The notes below the pieces were generated by a model. That model was not told where the DNA came from, ran no database searches, and saw nothing but the letters and a program-made list of their open reading frames with translations. This document shows, piece by piece, positions 46,980 through 58,870 of a stretch of 64,000 nucleotides of DNA; the first letter of the stretch is position 1; every line of letters begins with the position of its first letter. The position numbers and the translations under genes are program-made. This DNA is from Orobanche coerulescens (Eukaryota > Streptophyta > Magnoliopsida > Lamiales > Orobanchaceae). The stretch is taken from contig CM065804.1 in assembly GCA_033398695.1 (NCBI GenBank), positions 35,975,501 to 36,039,500 of the forward strand. Reading direction: 5' to 3'.

Positions 46980-47952
46980 TGATACGACCCCTGCATGACA
47001 TGCCGTAGTAATCTATATCGCAGTTTGATATTAGGTTTAGGATCTTTACAATAAGGATGTGTTGGCAAACTTTCGACCCTCTACGAAACTTGTTCGAAGC
47101 AAAGTGAAAGGTGTGAGTTTTCAACAACTCCACAAAAACCAGTAATAGATTTTGGGTAAATAAATCGAAAAACTCACATACATGTATTCAACAACGCCAC
47201 GAAGTTGGGATCACTTTGATAAGTTAATTGAATACAAAGGTATGTATGTTTGGAATGCTCAACAAAGAAAACACACAAAATATACACAAATGGTGATTTT
47301 TCTTATCATTAATTCAAGTCCCCTATTACAAAGGAATGCAAGGCTATTTATAGCCAAAATTCTGCACCTAACACTCTCTCACATGGAGACATAATACATG
47401 AGACAAGGTACCACAAATGTCAAGTCAAAAATGAAGAAAAACAAAAGGAATCAAAATAATTTCAAAAGAGAGAAATTCTGGCCGCGTATTTCAAGGAGAT
47501 TGTATGATCGTGTCTTCCAGGAAATCAACTGAATCTTGACACCAACTTGTAGGAGTTTGTCTTATCTTCATGTGACCACTTGAATCGGCTCAATCCGATT
47601 CCGTACGAGTGAGTTATGACTAAAATACGAAAGAGGCGCAAATTTGTCTCACGCTCGGAAATTTCGGTCTTCTTTGCTCATCTTAGTCCTACTCCGACTC
47701 GGTACTTTTTCGGTATTATTATAACTCAAAATACGTATATTACATGACTCAATATAAAAATTAAAATATAACATAACAACACTTCAAATTATCGACAATG
47801 ACACACACCAATGCTCGATGACTCTATTTATTACATAAGACAAAGTTTAAATTATTGTTGGGTAAAATTGATTACAAAATATAGCTTCAAGCTTTCACCT
47901 TCGGCTATACTCATTATGAATTTAGTTTTCTCGACAATTAATAAGTTCAACA
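46980..47952 (-). repeat. element E 5' LTR
   Basis: 973 bp in plus view, TGATACGACCCC to TTCAACA, pairing with 31132-32100. Copia gag of element F follows at once at 47953, without a duplication matching the left flank. Confidence 0.88.
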
Positions 47953-49094
47953 GGAGTTGAAAGATCTAAACACCATGGAATTCAGTGCTCTCATTAGATC
48001 CCTTATCAATTATGAGATTGTCATTGAATCTCGAAATTCGAAACCAAAGCCCAAAGAAAGAGAAAGGCTGATCGCCTTCAAACCCAAAGAGGATAGTGAT
48101 GTAGAAGATGAACCGATTGAGGACGAGGATGAAGAGACAACGTTCTATGCCAAAAATATAAAGAAATTCAAAAATCTCTTACAAAGGCGCCAGAGAGATA
48201 TCAAACAGGAACCGAGGGATGAATCCAAAAAGATTCACTTCCCACAAAATAAAAGGTTCGACAATACTTGTCGAAGGTGCGGCGTTCCAGGTCATTTTGC
48301 TAAAGATTGTCGTGCTGCTGCTCCTATGAGTTCATCAAAACCACCTCATGAGAAGTTTAAAATGAAAGAAGTCTATGTTGCTACATGGAGCGATGATGAT
48401 GAGGATGATGAACCACAAGTTCAAACCAATCTTGCTTTAATGGCCCGCGGATCTGAAGACAGCGATGGAGAAGATGAGGTAATTGATTCTTCTCATGAAG
48501 AACTTCTTGATGCTTTTGAATCTTTAAATAACGAGTATGAAAAACTTTGCAATATTAATAAAGATTTGAAAAAAGAAAATAAAGGTTCTTGAAAATGAAA
48601 ATTCAAAATTATTAAATAAAGGCAAAGATGTGTCTATTGATCATTCAAATTCCTTGGAAACCGAAAAAATTCTGAGAGATGATTTACACAATACTCAGAA
48701 AAAACTCAAACTTTATGTTAGAAAATTCTCGTGTGGTAATCACAAATTTGAGCAACTCTTATTTGGTAAAAAAATTTCACTTTCAAAGCAAGGACTCGGG
48801 TATAATTCATTTTCAATTAAAAGGTCCTTAGATATTACAACAAAGGATTCAGATAAATTAAAAACGGGAATTCCATCATGTCCAAAATGTTTAAAACCAG
48901 GACATACCGAAACTTATTGTGGAAGTTCCAGGCGAACTATAAAAGTAAAACAAATTTGGGTGCCTAAAGGGACTATTATTCCAAATCAAGTTTATATGTC
49001 TAACTCTACAGGACCCAAATTAGCCTGGGTACCTATAAAACGGAAGAAAATTTTCTTTGTAGGTACAAGCAAGGACAACAACATTATCAAATAA
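47953..49094 (+). pseudogene. gag: element F: Ty1/copia (Sirevirus-like) gag, 5' end missing
   Basis: The sequence enters mid-gag at LKDLNTMEFSALIRSLINYE. It continues with a charged linker, one intact zinc knuckle (CRRCGVPGHFAKDC, about 48270-48310), acidic DDDEDDE and EDSDGEDE stretches, and a helical Lys/Glu-rich region. Then come KQGLGYNSFS (48790) and a second Cys/His cluster, CPKCLKPGHTETYC (48880). A frameshift lies near 48592 and a stop at 49092. Organisation matches element A gag, but the sequences are well diverged. The N-terminal half, 5' LTR and primer site are absent, replaced by element E. Confidence 0.83.
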
Positions 49095-52030
49095 ATAGTA
49101 TATTGATAGTGGATGTTCAAACCACATGAGTGTGAACGAGCATCTTTTCAAAGAGCTGACAAAGGAAGATCAAGGTTGTGTCACCTTTGGTGATAATAAA
49201 GGGCCATATCAAAAGAACAGGTAAAATAGGTAAGAAACTTTTACCAACTACAGAAAATGTTCTTTTTGTTGATGGTCTTTGTCATAATCTTCTCAGTGTT
49301 TCCCAATTATGTGATACTGGTCTCAAACTAATTTTTGAAATTACATATTGCACGGTAATGAGAAAATACCAAATCGTTTTTATCGGTTTACGTTATGGAA
49401 ATATTTACATTGTTGATCTTCAAGATGAATCTTCTTTTAATGAAAAATGTTTAATTTCCTATGATGAAAATGTCGTTATTTGGCACCGAAAATTGGGTCA
49501 TGCCTCTTTATCTGCACTTCCAAAATTGGCCAAAAATAATATTGTCCGTGGTGTACCAAAATTAAATTTCAGAAAAGACCACATTTCTAAAGGAAAACAT
49601 GCTAGAGGCTCGTTTAAACACAAAATGGAAATTTCCACTAGTCGTATTCTTGAATTAATTCATATGGATTTGATTGGACCATCTCGGCATGCTAACATGA
49701 ATGTTAAACTTTACACATTAGTTATTGTTGATGATTTTTCTAGATTTACTTGGGTAAAATTCTTAGCAAATAAAAGTGATGCTTTTAATGAGTTTGTTAA
49801 GTGGTGTAAGGTTACCTAGAAAGAAAAAGAATTACCAATTATCGCCATCAGATCCGATCACAGTGGAGAATTTGAGTCAAATTATTTTGAATATTGGTGC
49901 GATAAATATGGTATTGGGCACAACTTTTCGGCACCTCGGATACCTCAACAAAATAGAGTTGTTGAGAGGAAGAATCGCTCTTTAGAAGAAATGAGCCGAA
50001 CAATGATCAATGAATATGTACTACCAAAATATTTCTGGGCCGAAGCCGTTAATACCGCATGTTATGTTATTAACCGAGTCCATCTTCGGAGAAACAAGAT
50101 GATGAGTCCATATGAGATATTCAAAGGTAAAAAGCCCAATTTATCTTACTTTCATCCGTTTGGTTATAAAGTATTTATTCATAATAATGGTAAGGATAAT
50201 TTAGGAAAATTTGACTCTAAATCGGATATTGGTATATTTATTGGTTATTCGACTCATAGTAAAGCTTATCGTGTTTTTAATTGTAGAAGAGGCTTAGTAG
50301 AAGAGTCGATTCATGTAAAATTTGATGATACAATTTTATCCCCGATAAAGGTTGCTTTGATGATGATGCAGGTATGGTTCTAGCTAATGAAGTGTCAGAA
50401 GCAACGAAGGAATTAGAGAAGCTGGACATAAAGCAGGAGGATAATACTTTCAACCTTCCTAAAGAATGGGCTAATGTGAAAGATCATCCTATGGAGTAAA
50501 TTCATGGGAAAATCGATGATGGTGTACGGACAAGGAGAAATGTGAATGATATTGCATTCATTTTTCTTACAGAACCAAAGAACATAGACGAAGCTATAAA
50601 AGACGAGAATTGGACTATTACTATGCAAGAAGAGCTCAATCAATTCGAAAGAAACAAAGTATGGGAATTGGTTCCAGCACCGGAAGACAAAATAATCATC
50701 GGTACAAAATGGGTACATAACGTAAAAACCGACGATAATGGTCTCCCAGTGAAAAATAAATCAAGATTGGTTGCTCAAGGATATAATCAAGAGGAAGGGT
50801 TGGCTTATGAAGAAACTTTTGCTCCTGTTGCCCGTATTGAAGCTATTCGCCTTCTGTGTGCCTTTGCCGCCTACAAGAAGATCAAACTCCATCAAATGGA
50901 TGTAAAAAGCACGTTTTTAAACGGTGTCATCCAGGAGAAAGTGTATGTCAAGCAACCGCCAGGATTTGAAGACTATGATCATCCAGATCATGTATACAAG
51001 CTCCATAAAGCTCTCTATGGATTAAAAAAGCTCCGAGAGCATGGTATGAACGTCTAAGCACTTTTCTTATTTCTAATGGGCATAAAAAAGGTAACATTGA
51101 TAATACCCTATTTATCAAGAACTATGGTAATAATATGCTTATTTGTCAAATTTACGTCGATGATATTGTTTTTGTTGCAACTAACGAATCTCTGTCCCTA
51201 GAATTTTCAAATCTTATGAAGGGAGAATTCGAAATGAGTATGATGGGAGAGTTGAAATACTTTCTCGGACTCCAAATTAAGCAACTCAAAGATGGAATAT
51301 TAATTCACCAATCCAAGTACGTCAATGAGCTACTTAAGAAATTTAAGATGGAAGGATGCAAAGAAATTTCTACTCCTATGTCCTCCACTCTTAAACTCGA
51401 CAAAGACGAGAAAGGTAAGTCTATTGATCAGAAACAATATCGAGGTATGATTGGGTCTTTACTTTATTTAACTGCTTCTAGGCCTGATATTATGTTTGCT
51501 ACTTGTCTGTGTGCTTGTTTTCAAGCCAATCCAAAAGAGTCTCATCTCATTGCTTACAAACGTATTTCTCGATATTTAAAAGGTACTGCTGGTTTAGGTC
51601 TGTGGTATCCATTGAGCATCAATTTTGAACTTTTCGCATATAGTGATGCAGATTTTGGTGGATGCAAAATTGATAGAAATAATACCAGTGATACTTGTCA
51701 TTTCATGAGTTCGTGTCTAATTTCATGGGATAGTAAGAAACAAACCAGTGTAGCTACTTCAACGGCTGAAGTAGAATATGTGGCTACGGGGAGTGCATGT
51801 GCACAGGATTTGTGGATTAAAAAAATTACTAGATTATGGCATGGGCTTAAAAATACACCTATTTTTTGTGATAGTACGAGTGCCATAAATTTGAGCAAAA
51901 ACCCTACATTGCATAGTAGGACAAAACACATTGAAATTCGTCATCATTTTATTCGTGACCATGTCCAAAACGGGAATGTGCGTCTCTAATTTGTTGGTAC
52001 TAATGAAAAATTGGCAGACATGTTGATCAG
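49095..52030 (+). pseudogene. pol: element F: Ty1/copia pol, nearly complete
   Basis: Protease DSGCSNHMSV (49108) is followed by the pre-integrase block IWHRKLGHASL (49480) and integrase with IHMDLIGPSR, VIVDDFSRFTWV and RSDHSGEFES, then IGHNFSAPRIPQQN. RT has [49 protein letters not shown] and an intact IYVDDIVFVA (51150). RNase H has SDADFGGCKIDRNNTSDTCH, STAEVEYVA and TKHIEIRHHFIRDH, ending near KLADMLI at 52025. Breaks: TAG at 49817, frameshifts near 49940, 50380 and 51050, and a stop at 51987. Domain order and the following third ORF identify a Sirevirus-like copia element. Confidence 0.87.
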
Positions 52031-52117
52031 TTTTAAAATTTTGCATATTCATCATATCAATATCAAAATGGTCATGGAAACAGAGGATATCATCAGAAGA
52101 ATGGTACTATTCATTTC

Positions 52118-52420
52118 CTCAAACTTACGTACGTTATGGATATCGGCTTACGTACATAATGAAAAGACAGCTTTTGGACAGTGACTTCTGGACTCTATAT
52201 TACGGCCGCTATATCATCAGAATAACGCACGTTAAAGGCCATAACGGTCGTTATGGACAGACCACTACGTACGTAATAATATTCCAGAAGCAGGCAGTAA
52301 GCAGTGGAGCCTCCCTTACGTACGTTATTTACCCTAGTAATAGCCCGTAACACACACCTCTTTACAGCATTTATATCCTTTAACATACGTAATATGCCAT
52401 ACCCAGAATATTAAAACCCG
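52118..52420 (+). promoter_or_regulatory. internal palindrome array between pol and third ORF of element F
   Basis: Seven palindromic sites: CTTACGTACGTTATGG, TACGTACATAATG, TAACGCACGTTAAAG, CATAACGGTCGTTATGG, ACTACGTACGTAAT, CTTACGTACGTTATT and TAACATACGTAATATG. TATA-like sequences follow (TTTATATCC at 52370, ATATTAAAAC at 52407), then a CT-rich stretch (52418-52440) about 110 bp before the ORF start. The layout copies that of an LTR promoter, although no LTR ends are visible here. Confidence 0.65.
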
Positions 52421-52552
52421 TCTGTTCCCCTTTCTCTTCTCTCACAATCCCTAAAACTCAAAACCGCCCCCAGCGACCTTCCTCATCAAATCGCCGATTT
52501 CGTTCATCTTCACCAAAGTTCATTGCATTTTCCTCCAAAATCTTCAGCAGTC

Positions 52553-53770
52553 ATGCCAACACTCGCCAGAGCAAGAAGAGACGGGGAGATTCAACATCAA
52601 ACCCTCCTGAATCGAATCGTTTTGTTAATCCCCAGGCTGCAAAAATCTTGAATGAAATTTTGATTGATGATGAGGTAACCTCCAGTCATTATTTCAATTT
52701 TGATTCACTGAATGGTAATAGAATACGTTTGGATGATTTCTTTGAGATGATTGGAATTGCTAAATGTGTCAGTTTTTGTCGACCAATATATGAGGAATTA
52801 GTTCGATAATTTTATGCCAATTTCTCAACAAGTTTTAGTGCTGATGGTCTTGTGGTAATTAATTCGTTGGTTCGTGGAAAGCCTGTTTCATTTGTGTGTA
52901 ATGGCAACTTTATGTCGGAAAATGACTCGTCTGATGAAGAATTGAATGATAACCTTAATGAGCAAGTCGTATATGATTATCTACAATCTCAAGCTGTGAT
53001 AGATGTTAGCTCGGACACATTTGAGAACAATGATTTTGGCCTAAACATTCGACTACTTCATGATGCCATAACCCGTTCCTTAATGCTGAAAGTAAATGCT
53101 CAGCAAAGGCTTGTTAACATCGATATGAAAATTATCTATCATGTTCTAAACGACCATCAAGTAAATTTTGCTAGAGTGATGATGAAATGGTTCGTCGAGA
53201 AGGGCTCAATATTTCATAAAAAGGGATATGTCCGTAAAGATAGGCAACAAAAATCCCGGATGCATTTTGGCTCTATTTTGACAGGTATATTTGAGGATGT
53301 CGAAGTTGGTTTTTTAGGGTTGCACAAATTGGATATTCCAAAAGGGAACATGGTTCACGAAGTAACCATCCGTACGATGAAGTATGTGCACACCAGGAAC
53401 CACGGCTGGGTCTATTTTGCTTATTTAAGGGATGGAGACTCTCTTGCAGACGGGAGTGCCTTGCCTCATCTGGAGGATCGCATTTTATCTTGAGGTCCTC
53501 AGGCTGAGCGATCTAGTATTTACATTCCTTCATCTCAGACAGTCCATCTCGGGTGAATCGGCCAAGTTCTTCTTCCTCCTCGTCTTTGCTCCAAGCCAGA
53601 GTCAGTGCATTAGAACAACGAGTTCAAAGGTCAGAGACAATGTTAGAGAATATGTGCACTCTCTTTGGGTTTGCTCTTCCACCTCACACCTCTCAGACAG
53701 ACATCGACTAGCTCTATTCTTCACTTTGATGACAATCCTCTATTCCGACCCGGCATATCATTTTCTTTAA
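52553..53770 (+). pseudogene. element F third ORF (plant transposon-protein-like), broken
   Basis: The likely start is ATG at 52553 (MPTLARARRDGEIQHQ). A frameshift leads into a domain with RFVNPQAAKILNEILIDDE, RLDDFFEMIGIAK, PIYEELVR-stop-FYANF and VINSLVRGKPVSF. The VR(E)FYANL...VRGK pattern is the hallmark of a plant transposon-protein domain carried by many copia elements. The stop at 52807 replaces the expected Glu. The longest clean frame (52852-53493) continues with HVLNDHQVNFARVMMKWFV and HFGSILTGIFED. A Ser-rich C-terminal part follows in shifted frames to about 53770. Role unknown; it has been likened to env in SIRE elements without proof. Confidence 0.65.
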
Positions 53771-53927
53771 AACTTGCACTTTTATTTTTATTTGTTTTTT
53801 TTATTGTGGATGATTGGTTATATTTAATGTTCTTAACTGTTAGATAATTCATCTGCTATGTATTATATCTTTTTCTAACCATGCTTCTGAGAACTGTTTT
53901 GCAGGTTATCATTCTCTCACTTTTTGT

Positions 53928-54126
53928 TAATGACAAAAAGGGGGAGAACTATTGTTGAACCATTACAAATTGGTATTCATATTCTATGAAATTATCAGTT
54001 ACTGTTTATCTCAGGCGGAGTTACTCTCAGGGGGAGTTTTTGCAACTCACTTATATATATTTCCCTCATTTTTAATATTCAACCATATTTTCATAATTAT
54101 TTTGTCATCATCAAAAAGGGGGAGAT
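53928..54126 (+). other. multiple polypurine tracts before F 3' LTR
   Basis: GACAAAAAGGGGGAGAAC at 53932, TCAGGGGGAGTTT at 54027 and CATCAAAAAGGGGGAGAT at 54109 occur within 200 bp, the last ending directly at the LTR. Several near-identical polypurine tracts upstream of the 3' LTR are a known trait of Sireviruses. Confidence 0.85.
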
Positions 54127-55230
54127 TGTTGAAACAATATTTTTGATACATATTTTGATGATGCTCTTTTTACCAAAATAATTATTATCTCATTACACAT
54201 TTTACTATCATTATTCTAAATCATATATTGTAACATATTTGTTAAAACTGAGCACTCATAACGTACGTAACCAACGTTACATAACGTACGTAACAATTTT
54301 TTTCTAACTGTTGATAAAGTTTTAGAATGTCAAAGTCTTTGAAATGGTTATATGATATAACGTACGTAAATCCACATACATAACGTACGTTATCAGCTTT
54401 GAATTTAAATTTATGTGCTAACCATTGATTTTTCACATAGTGACATCATCTAGTACGTTATCTCATCCAACAGATATGAAGACCAAGAATAATGTACGTA
54501 ATGCTTGAAGCATAACATACGTAACAGTGTAGACAGAAGATACAACCCATTTTCCATTATCTTATTATGGTCGTTACACAGGATGTGTGACGTACATTAT
54601 ACTACTTACATACGTAACAATGGTTACCTAACGTACGTAATTCAGGCTTACTATTCTAACGGGAAAATGAACCTAAAGGCCTATAAATAGATATGCTTCA
54701 AAGTGTTTAGACACACAAGTACTATCAAGCATACATATTTTCATATGAGCTTTCCAAGCAAATCATTCCGAGATATATACATTCTATATTGTGATACGAG
54801 AAGAATTGTTCTACATTTCTATATGCACATTCTTGTATCTCTGTTAGAAATTGAACTATAAGACGAGTAACTGTACTCGCAACCTTCATTGTATTTATGA
54901 GAGTTTATCTTGTACTCGTAAAGCAATATAGTAAGGTTAGGCTTGATCCAGGAAATCAAGCAACTGAAATTTAGCACTAAGCTCGAAAGTGCTGTTGTAA
55001 TAGAGTTGGCACTAAACTACAAAGTGCATTCAGTATTGAAGAAAAGTCCTAGTCGGTACACTAGGTAGGGGATGTAGGCTTCGTTAATAGCCGAACCTAT
55101 CGAATAAATTCTTGTGTCATTTCTTTTCCGCTCTTTGTTTATTAATCCGATTATCTGCTTCCGCACAAAAAGAGTTTAAAACTCTAATCCGCACTATTCA
55201 ACCCCCCTTCTAGTGGCGGTACCAATCTAA
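54127..55230 (+). repeat. element F 3' LTR
   Basis: Begins TGTTGAAACAATA after the polypurine tract. Contains a palindrome array (54249-54640), TATA box CTATAAATAG (54681) and a U5 ending ATTCAACCCCCCTTCTAGTG (55195-55214), as in other Sirevirus LTRs. The exact 3' boundary, about 55230, is uncertain because a Tekay LTR fragment joins there. Confidence 0.78.
54249..54640 (+). promoter_or_regulatory. palindrome array, ATAACGTACGTAAC type, in F 3' LTR
   Basis: About nine sites, e.g. CATAACGTACGTAACC (54258), CATAACGTACGTAAC (54276), CATAACGTACGTTATC (54379) and CTAACGTACGTAATT (54628). The cluster ends about 40 bp before the TATA box at 54681. This is a Ty1/copia LTR, unrelated to the Ty3 LTRs that carry the same motif. 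Confidence 0.82.
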
Positions 55231-55722
55231 CGGTACTATAAAATGTGTAAGCGAATGGTATGCCTTGATTACTTGTACTACCATAATTTCTAACCCCTCT
55301 GGGGACCCGTTTTGGGGAAATTCTTGTAATGAATTTAAGGTTATATTCAGCCGGACAAGCAGGCATTGGGACAGTACGAGGATTCTGGACAGGGTTATTG
55401 ATGTGTGTAAATGAGTTTCTTTATTTCTGTTGCCCATTTCGATATGGTTGTTTTCCAACTTGTGAACTTATAGATAGTACTCGCGAGTACTTAAGCATTT
55501 TTACTTGGATTATGGGTTGTATCATTAAATGTTATTTATGATTGTCGGTGATGTTTGTTTCGCCGGTTATACTGGGCATTTTCTTTAATTTTCGTCTTGG
55601 TGATGTGTGTTTTCTCGCTAACCGAGATGATTAGACGAGTGGTATTTCTTATTTAGCCTGGTGGGTCCCATGTAGGGGTCCACGGCGCTGTAATATACCC
55701 TGAATATCTTAGGGGTGTTACA
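55231..55722 (+). repeat. partial Tekay-like LTR, 3' portion
   Basis: Matches the last ~490 bp of the LTR of G (ATGTGTAAGCGAATGGT, CTTGATTACTTGTACTA, CCCATGTAGGGGTCCACGG) and ends GGGGTGTTACA at 55722. The 5' part with promoter and array is missing. The acceptor-like TTTCAG of G has decayed to TTTAAG at 55336. Confidence 0.83.
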
Positions 55723-56028
55723 AATTGCACCCTTACTGCCGCACATAATAGGAGTTTCTCTACCTCGATGCCATCATCCTGTAGTTGCTGTTGCATCTAC
55801 AGGATCTGCATGCAGAAACTTCCAGCAACATAATATTCTAATCAGCTGTAGAAAGCAAGTTGGCCAATTACTGAACCATGACACGAGTCTAGGTCCAAGA
55901 AAGTGACAAGTGCCACTTGTACTCTTCCTATCCAACTTGCAGCCTCCGAGATCTGAGTCGTTGTAGCCTACCAAATTGAATCCTCCTTTCTTAGGATACC
56001 ACAATCCTACATTGATTGTTCCTTTTTT
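55723..56028 (-). pseudogene. pol: copia RNase H fragment
   Basis: The minus strand encodes GLWYPKKGGFNLVGYNDSDL then GGCKLDRKSTSGTCHFLGPRLVSW, the copia RNase H core, then loses frame. It is closer to element A (GLWYPKEGGFDSVGY) than to F. It is truncated at both ends by the LTR fragment on the left and an unrelated repeat on the right. Confidence 0.8.
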
Positions 56029-57033
56029 TGGGATGCCTAAAATGAAGGCGCAATGGAAGCAATATTCGAATCTAATTCGATCTGAATCTCATAAGAGGGT
56101 CGATCAAGATACGTATATACGAATATAAAATGAAACAAAGTAAGATTCGAAATCATACCCTCATAGTCCGTTGATTAAATGGTGTATGCGATTCCCCAAG
56201 CTTTAGGTGATCTTCCCCACGAATCCGATTCTTTAAGCTCTTGAAAGATCCAACGCCGAAAACACCGGGTCTCTACTTGCCACGCGCCGGAGAAACGAAC
56301 GGAACAACGACCACCCAATTAACCTCCAAGGTTACGGCTAGAAAAGGATGATATGAGCTTGTAAATTAAGATTATAACACTCTAAGTATTTAATCTATAT
56401 CTTTCAATTATCTCTCAATTTTTCTCCAAGAAAAATGCAAGAAATATGAATGAAGAAGATGAAGACTTAGAGAAAAACTTTCCCTCTCTCTTTCTTTTGC
56501 ATAAACATGAGATGCAAAGTGTGCCAAGAGAAAATAAAATCTTCTCATTTATTCTTCAAGAATCAAGACCAAACCACCAATCACAATATCACCCTTGATA
56601 TTGTCCCCTCAAAGTCTAATGTCTTCCACCAATTAAGGTGGAGACAAAGGCCAAGGGAGGTGAGTAGGTGAGGGGGGCGGCCTTCTAGAAGACCCATACG
56701 GGTTTGGTTCGTTTCGGACTCCCGTGAGTCCAAACAGATAAACTCCATTCCGTTCTGTTGTATTTATATCAATTGATTAATCTAATTAATCAATCATATC
56801 AAATACAAAATAATATAATTCATTTCTCCAAGAAATAATTATATTCATGAATTAAATTAATTACCCAGTAATTTATTTAATTCACTAGGCTGTAAATTAA
56901 TTTATCCAATAGTTTAATTTAGAAATCTAATGTCCCAATATTAATTAGACATCTAATGTCCAATAAATTAGATATCCAATATCTAATATTTATAAAGAGA
57001 GAATAAGCTAGATTCATTCCGTCGTCAATCCTA
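56029..57033. other. unclassified AT-rich repeat, left part (host of solo LTR H)
   Basis: No coding frame recognised. The first half is mixed sequence (GATCCAACGCCGAAAACACC near 56250); the second is strongly AT-rich with overlapping AATTAATTTA and TCTAATGTCCAAT repeats (56765-56995). It continues beyond H at 58519. It may be the LTR or leader of another copia element, but I cannot prove termini. Confidence 0.45.
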
Positions 57034-58513
57034 TGTAGGTCACAAGTCGTCCAAGAATAAGTTTAGAGGGGGGTTGAATAGACTTATTGAAACTCTTAAA
57101 CTCTTTTCTTCGAAGAGTGAGTTTCTCAGCTGATAGATATGCGGAAATCAGCTGATGACGAAAACAAAACTAATCAATGGAACAGTAAAGTATGAATGCA
57201 ACAGTTAAGTATGATGCTGAAAACAGTAAAACACGCAGGTAGTTATAGTGGTCTCAGAGGTGGGGTAATCCTCTACTAATCCACTTTCTCCAAACCAGTT
57301 GGAGATCAATCCACTATAATTCTCAACCAGTGCTAAATATTACAGTGATTATTTTACTTAGATATAACAACTTCCAACCAGTGGAAATCCCGTCGTTGCA
57401 ACTCCTCTTTGACTGCCTAGCACCACATGATTCTTCAAATACTTGGATGCCTATCAGTCTCGCAACTTCAACGAGTGAAGTACCCCAAACTCAGGTTTTA
57501 AAACAAGAGTGTTTGTCTTCTCCAACTAAAAGCTTTCTTCAAATAGGAACTTTGAGTACTGCTCTTTTCATGATGTTATATGATTGCTTTGATTGCTTTG
57601 ATAACTTTGATCGATTGAGAGTTTTGTTCGCATCGTACTGATCAACTTCAAATCTTCGGATATATATAAGTGTCGATCCTTGAGCATACTTCATAGCCGT
57701 TGCAAATCTTGTAACAAATCTGTCCGTTGGAGAAATAGACTTCTTTGTTTATTTTTCTGAATGTTGCAAGGCTGGATTCCCATATTTTAATCCATCTTTC
57801 AACCGTTGTGAAGACTTTGCATGTGAGGCGCCAAATCTTTTGAATATAATAAGATTAAAGTCTTCAGTGGTAGGTTTGGATGAATTATTTAATTCATATC
57901 CTTTGCGGGAATCTCTCCAATTTGTCCCTTCACGCTTGCATGTGATTTTCTGTAAGTATTGACTATTCAACGCATGTTGACGTGGACTTGGAGTACTTGG
58001 CTGATCTCTTATAAGTCGAGCTGTCTAATGTCCAGTCACTTCTATGCAGTTTGGACTTCTCTGCTGATGACTTCTCTGATATCCTGTTGAGACTTTCCTG
58101 ATCAGATGACTTGTCTGAAGTCTTCTGTCTCTGATGAATTTTGACTTATCTGTTGGTCAGACTTCAGATGTCTTGGTCTGCTGATCACTCAACTGCAGTC
58201 TGGTCAACCATCACTAATGAATTTTTGTTTCTGTGATTTAGACTTGACTGTGACTTCAGCTTTACTGCAACGTTTGGTTTACACTTCTCTAAAGTACTTA
58301 TCTGTACTTTTGTACTTAGCCGATTTTGAGCCTAACTTAAATGGCCTATAGAAGATACTCATTTGGTTCTTCTTTACATTTTACCAAGTATTTAACTTAA
58401 CATAATTTGGCCTATGGAAGATACTCATATGGTTCTTCCTTATATTTTTTCCAAGTAATAAATAATTGAATTACAATAATGACATTATCAAAATCTAACA
58501 AGTATTTCTAACA
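57034..58513 (-). mobile_element. element H: solo LTR with intact TCCTA duplication
   Basis: 1480 bp with TGTAGG...CTAACA ends, flanked by TCCTA at 57029-57033 and 58514-58518. Orientation is minus: a TATA box (CTTATATATATC) lies at 57659-57670 on the minus strand, and the Sirevirus-like ATTCAACCCCCCTCTAAAC lies near the 3' end (57062-57082). No primer site, polypurine tract or coding sequence is present. Solo LTRs arise by recombination between the two LTRs of one element. Confidence 0.87.
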
Positions 58514-58518
58514 TCCTA

Positions 58519-58870
58519 TTGCGTGACTCGGTAGGTCCGTCTCAGTCAATAATGAGAGTAACCAAAGAGTAGTAGCACCACCTATCCAACCTGGCGGCCT
58601 ACACTGTACCCCAATTGAGAACGAATGATTGGGATCATTCAAAAACCATTTTGTCGTGAATACTAGTATACGTATAAACCATTCTTTTATATGTCCCGAT
58701 CAAGTAATAGGGTCACGGTCAGTCAAACCCTATCTGTACTTGACACTATGCACGAGTTAATGCAAATCGAGGTAACTGAGCTCTCGTGTATCCAATACAA
58801 CTAGCTCCAATGCTTTGGCCAAAGACTTATGATCTCATTTGCCAATAACTGTATAAGACATATAACCCGT
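58519..58870. other. unclassified repeat, right part
   Basis: Continuation of the repeat interrupted by H (GCGTGACTCGGTAGGTCC onward). No coding frame recognised. It ends where a reversed Sirevirus-type LTR end begins. Confidence 0.45.

Larger units (their letters stand above)
31132..47952 (-). mobile_element. element E: Ty3/gypsy chromovirus with short LTRs, split by element G
   Basis: LTRs 31132-32100 and 46980-47952, with a tRNA-Met-like primer site beside the right LTR, so it reads right to left. Without G it is about 7.5 kb. Gag lies at 45016-46017, protease around 44500, RT near 34170-35000 and RNase H/integrase near 32250-33770. Its RT and RNase H blocks ([17 protein letters not shown]) differ from the Tekay-like elements and recall the CRM/Reina group; I cannot decide which. 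The flanking 5-mers are CTCTG and GGAGT, so no target-site duplication exists. Confidence 0.85.

Noticed and set aside
56029..58870. Host gene or intron in the AT-rich region
   Set aside because: No exon-like coding blocks were found, and repeats and a solo LTR dominate. It remains unclassified.
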